From positions 4,097,001 to 4,161,000 of the forward strand of contig JAYKKT010000064.1 in NCBI GenBank assembly GCA_036023115.1: DNA of 64,000 nt. Direction: 5' to 3'. Origin of the DNA: Brasenia schreberi. Its lineage: Eukaryota; Streptophyta; Magnoliopsida; Nymphaeales; Cabombaceae. The notes under the pieces were generated by a model, which was not told the origin of the DNA, did no database searches, and saw only the letters and a list, made by a program, of their open reading frames with translations. A program made the translations under genes and the position numbers. Below, in pieces: positions 59,830 to 64,000 of this stretch. Position 1 is the stretch's first letter; every line of letters begins with the position of its first letter.

Positions 59830-62451
59830 ATGGCTCACTCTTCTAGTAACGTGAGTTCTGTGTGTGTGTGTAACGCACACGTACACACGAATCTGCGCCA
59901 TCATCTTGAATGCGGGTAATCTGTCTATCAATATTTGTATAATGGAGTACCCTTTCTGGTAATTGGGTGTAGGCCGTCGGAGTGGACAATACCCACCGAA
60001 GGAAGTGGAACAGAGAGGAGTATTTGGAGCGTGGTCGCGAGCGTGAGTTGCAGGTGAAGTGGATCAATGCCGAAATGTTTGTATTGAGTAGAGTTGAGTT
60101 ATGTTATTGATCTCTGTATCCACTCTTTGATATGTGTTTGGATTTTATGGTTTGGTTCATCTATAGGAAGAGGAAGGCCCGATCAAGTCCAAAGGTGGGT
60201 TGTCGAACTCTGCTCATCGGTTTATGGGTGGTTAAATTACATGGTTGATGCCTGTGGACTTATAATTACACATCAAAATGTTGTTTGGATGTGTGCAGCA
60301 AAAGCGCCTCCGGTGCAAAGAAAACCATTGAAACACAGAGAGTATGAAGTTGACCTTGATTCTCGTTTGGGGAAAACACAGGTCAGTGTTATTTTTTCGG
60401 TCAATTAATTGGTGGTGGGGTGGTGTTTACCTACTTGAGTTACAGACTCTCGTGAACCCTTTAGTGGACCAATGTTTGAAACATTCACACTCATAGCGTC
60501 AACTTTTTATGGACATTATCTGCGATGATGACTTAGTAAAAGTACGCTTGCTACTATTATGTGAAGTCACTTCTCATATGAAGTGATATAGTTAACTCTT
60601 GGTGAAGAAATATGACATCCTGGTGCAATGCAAGCTGTGAGACTGAGACGTTGGTTATTTCCGTGGTTGTGCTTAGCACCTAAAACTTCCTACTCCAAAT
60701 TGGTGTTTTGTGTTGAGGGCTCCTTAAATTTGTTGGCAGAAAATTTATTTGATTGGCAATGCTTCTCCTTCGAGGTCCAAATCATGCTTGCACTCTTCAG
60801 GATTCTTTTTGATTAACTAGAACCTTCAAGCAAATTATATGTTGGGCAGCATTTGGATGGTTTCCTGTCAGGATGAGTTACATGCTCCTTGTTTAAAAAG
60901 TGCTTAAAGTCCATGCAGTTCTTCCCTTGTTGGAAGTTCCATGGCTTGCTTATAATGGTCTTTATGCACACTGCTGCCATTTTTTTCTTTCTGATTGGAG
61001 GTGTTACTTTTACTGATAGAAATTACTTTTAGGTGATTATGTCATCACTAGCTATAAAAGTAGAAACAGGTACTAACCATGAGTAGGACAAAGAAAGTGA
61101 GAGATTTTGTAAGGCATCTATTACCTTTATATATTGCTAGTGACTTGCATGCTTAACATCATAGTGGGATAACATCATCCATCTTTTCTACAAGGTACTC
61201 ATTTCTTTTTACTCTCCCTCTCTCTAGAAGGAAAGAAAGATTGGCATGTGGTTCTTCTGATGTATAAGTTCTGTTGGATTTTCATGTGTATGTTTATGTA
61301 CTTATCTATTGTTTGACTATCCTCTTTTTCCATCATTTGTCCTTCTAATATGTTTTTGCAGAAGTAATATTGTGAGACATTCAGGGTATTATATGTAAAG
61401 TTAATCTTGCCTGCTGAGCACTGTATTAGTAGCTCATTGAATTGGATCCAACTTGACTGTGCAAGTGGGCCTTGTTGCTGAAATTGAACTTTTGTATTGA
61501 CAAAGGCATATGTTTCTGCAGGTTGTCACCCCCGTTGCACCACTGAGTCAACAGGTATCTGCATCAAAAAATCTTGTTTACTACTTCTTTGCATCCATAA
61601 CTTGGACATTGATAGATTGAACTTTACTATGTACATATGCCCATTCAATGTGGTTTCTGCGGTGAAAACAAATGTCTTTTTGGACCAATGATTTGTTTGT
61701 TAAATGGTAATTTGCATACTGTATTAAATCATCATGAGTATCAATTTCAATGTTATTTTGGAATTTAACTTTTCTGTTTGCCTGTGCAAAAAGATAATTA
61801 ATGCACCTTGTGAGTGATCAATGACATCTGCTGAAGGAAACCTGTTTCCTCACAGAGCTTTTGAACCGTCATTGGTTGTTTTAGAACTTTCCTTGTTGAA
61901 TTGAAGAGCTTTCCTGCACGGAAAGTTGTTCAGAGATCTCTCCTGCAGTACCATTTGGATTGTGTATGTCGGTCGTGGAGTCCTGGATGGACACATTTCA
62001 AGTACTGATTCAATTGCAAATCTTAGCACCTAGTACAATTTATCGAGTATTTCGGACCAATTCTGTGTGAAAGTGTCAAAGAACTAGTATTGTTTTGATT
62101 ATGAGAAAAACCATCACATATGTTGTTTTGCTTTAATAAGCTTTTCGTTGTTTTGGTTCAATGAGCTTTTGAATCCAATTTTCATTATAATTTGTTCTTT
62201 AGCGATGCTACATTGTATCTTACATGCATTTTGTTACAGGCAGGGTATTATTGTGATGTATGTGAATGTGTGGTAAAGGATTCTGCAAACTTTTTGGACC
62301 ACATCAATGGGAAGAAACGTATGTTCTCTCCATATACTAAATGACTTGTCTAGTGAATCTTGTCTTGCTTGTATGTTCCTTTATGTCAGCCTCCATAGAT
62401 CAAAGGGTGTTGGGCATGTCAATGCGAGTAGAACGGGCTTCTCTTGAACAG
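59830..62451 (+). CDS. SNU23: SNU23/ZMAT2-like U4/U6.U5 tri-snRNP zinc-finger protein, N-terminal part
   Basis: Spliceosomal protein of the precatalytic tri-snRNP with a U1-type C2H2 zinc finger. Exons: 59830-59850 (MAHSSSN), 59973-60053 ([20 protein letters not shown]), 60167-60194, 60299-60381 ([20 protein letters not shown]), 61522-61554 ([11 protein letters not shown]), 62240-62318 ([26 protein letters not shown]) and 62399-62451 ([18 protein letters not shown]). All have GT/AG borders and join in frame for 126 residues. The zinc ligands are CDVC and DHINGKKH. Human ZMAT2 is about 199 residues; the remaining ~75, a lysine/glutamate-rich tail, must be past 64000, since nothing in 62452-64000 fits, so the last visible intron exceeds 1.5 kb. 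The first ATG is preceded by a CT-repeat leader. Confidence 0.9.
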
Positions 62452-62885
62452 GTATACATTCTGTCTACTACTTGATATTTTCTCCTGGTTATAAAATGTA
62501 AAATATTAGATAAAAGATGCTTGAACTGAACTGCCCACGTTTCTTAGTATGACTTTTCTATTTTGTAAGATAAGTATACTTGGATTTGAGTTTTTAGCTC
62601 ACCTGATGTTAAACTTTTGTTTAGGGAATTATTATGTTATTATTTTATAAGTTGGTTTGATGATCCTTCATTTGTTCACTTTAAACTTTAATCCGTCATG
62701 GTATTCATCTCTTTTGGTTTCTCAATTTAATGAAGGCAACTTAATGTTTTGACGTTGTTTCTTCCTCATCACACATGAAACCTGTCCTAGAGCACTTTTG
62801 GGCACTTTCAGGTATCAAATTGCAGCCCCTAAACTCGAGTGATCAATGGAGAATCAACTCCATAATGGTATAAAATAAGTGATGC
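62452..62885. other. SNU23 intron, nothing further recognised
   Basis: AT-rich intronic DNA from the donor at 62452; no exon fits the expected protein. Confidence 0.5.
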
Positions 62886-62905
62886 TATGCTTGCATGTTT
62901 TAAAA

Positions 62906-63104
62906 CTCCAACTATGTATGGGATCACCCTTGCATGGCCGGTCCCAAGCCCGGATAAAGGAGGAGGGTTACGTTAGGCTTCTGATAGCAAAAATAAAACT
63001 TTGTTGGATTTATCTACTATATATTCTACAAATTATGATAGGGCTATGTAGAAACAAAGAATCCATATAGCCGACCCCATCTAGTATGGAAAAGGCTTAG
63101 TTGT
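62906..63104 (+). mobile_element. 199-bp non-autonomous RTE derivative with perfect 20-bp target-site duplication
   Basis: TATGCTTGCATGTTTTAAAA occurs at 62886-62905 and 63105-63124. Between them, the first ~110 bp match the 5' leader of the full-length LINE (GGTCCCAAGCCCGGATAAAG; compare minus strand near 5780), and the last ~65 bp match its 3' end (AACAAAGAATCCATATAGCC ... GGCTTAGTTGT). The whole coding region is absent. Confidence 0.9.
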
Positions 63105-63124
63105 TATGCTTGCATGTTTTAAAA

Positions 63125-64000
63125 GAGCAAGAAAGAGAAGGGGAGTGAGTCAGCACATATCCTCATTTCTGGTCTGTTACAGCTTAGTTTGGAATGCTAC
63201 TTATTTGTCTTTTTTCCTTAATGAGAGTGAAAATGAATAAAAGAACTCAGATTTGCATGTTAATGCTCACTATATGGAGGCATACCAAATGTCCATAATT
63301 TCATGCATTGTATATGGGTCAAACTGAACCTACAGGGTAGATTGGCTGCTAGAGGATCGGAATGGACGAGTCAATCAGAAGATTCAGAACCAATCCATCT
63401 GTTGCCTAAATCTGAGTTTACCCTTAATGTCTTATAAAATCGCAGTAGTGGCTAGAGATAGTTTGGAGAGCAGAACTTGGTTCCTTTTGAAAGATTAAAG
63501 AAATAAGTTTGTTGAAAAGAATGAACTTACTGATGTCTAAATTCTCACTTGCAAACAAGAGATAGATATCTTAGCTTTGGGGAGAAACTTCCGCTGGCAT
63601 CAGAAGAGCTAATTGAGGAGGTATCCACAATTTGAGTTCATCGTGCACCCATTTTGTCCAGCAGATGGATGGAAAGATACCCTATGATGGTGCCTGCAAT
63701 ATCTTTTCTTAAAGTCTATCTCGGAGAGCCCATTAGAACAAACACAACTTTTACTCTTACATGTCTCTGCAAAGATAACAACACCAGATTTAGTATTATG
63801 GAGGGGAACGTTCAGATTTATGTAGCTGCAATTGACATTTGGGTTGTCATGGTTCTGATTGAAGGTCAAGTGTCTTGACAGCTATGATCAAAAAATGAAA
63901 AAGAATTGAGCAATAATTCTTGGAAGCTGTATATTACTTGGCTTGCAGATGCTTCCGACTGTTTTTTGGACTATGCACTCTGCAGCGTGTTTATTTGATT
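63125..64000. other. Probable continuation of the SNU23 intron
   Basis: No exon of the SNU23 tail and no other element recognised. Short frames on both strands near 63.6-63.9 kb have no recognisable family. Confidence 0.35.

Overview
The window is flowering-plant nuclear DNA. This follows from intron-split genes with canonical GT/AG borders, plant-only families (a flavonol-type R2R3-MYB, a DUF1645 protein), tRNA-derived SINEs, RTE-type LINEs, Ty1/copia relics and long (AT)n and (CT)n microsatellites. The species cannot be told from sequence alone. The DNA is gene-poor and repeat-rich: five recognisable protein genes in 64 kb.

Layout: (1) 108-11520 (+), the 3' half of a cohesin SCC3/STAG gene, with one intron of about 7.5 kb that holds two RTE LINE relics and tandem duplications. 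(2) 12.8-15.2 kb, two more RTE copies; the one at 13916-15186 keeps an almost open reverse transcriptase with a single stop. (3) 19982-20968 (-), an intronless GC-rich DUF1645 gene. (4) 22.3-26.7 kb, nested SINEs, a TATA promoter plus untranslated leader with no evident coding partner, and a decayed copia element (-). (5) 33850-37524 (-), a three-exon R2R3-MYB resembling the flavonol-regulating subgroup 7. (6) 38-51 kb, a gene desert with SINEs, MITE-like elements, microsatellites and stretches dominated by GGTTCCGG-like words. (7) 51510-57938 (+), an ER-lumenal DnaJ (ERdj3B-like) with an ER-stress element in its promoter; one internal exon cannot be found and another is cut short. (8) 59830-62451 and beyond (+), the 5' part of a SNU23/ZMAT2 spliceosomal zinc-finger gene.

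The genes do not form a pathway. The most informative structure is one RTE LINE family present at 13 loci and at every stage: a full-length relic, long 5'-truncated copies, a 199-bp derivative that keeps only the two ends of the element and has a perfect 20-bp target-site duplication, and micro-insertions of 28 bp and 35 bp of the 3' end, each with its own target-site duplication. The last two record target-primed reverse transcription that stopped almost at once. Other points of interest are the lesions in the ERdj3B gene, the ER-stress element upstream of it, and a repeated acidic module in the MYB activation region.
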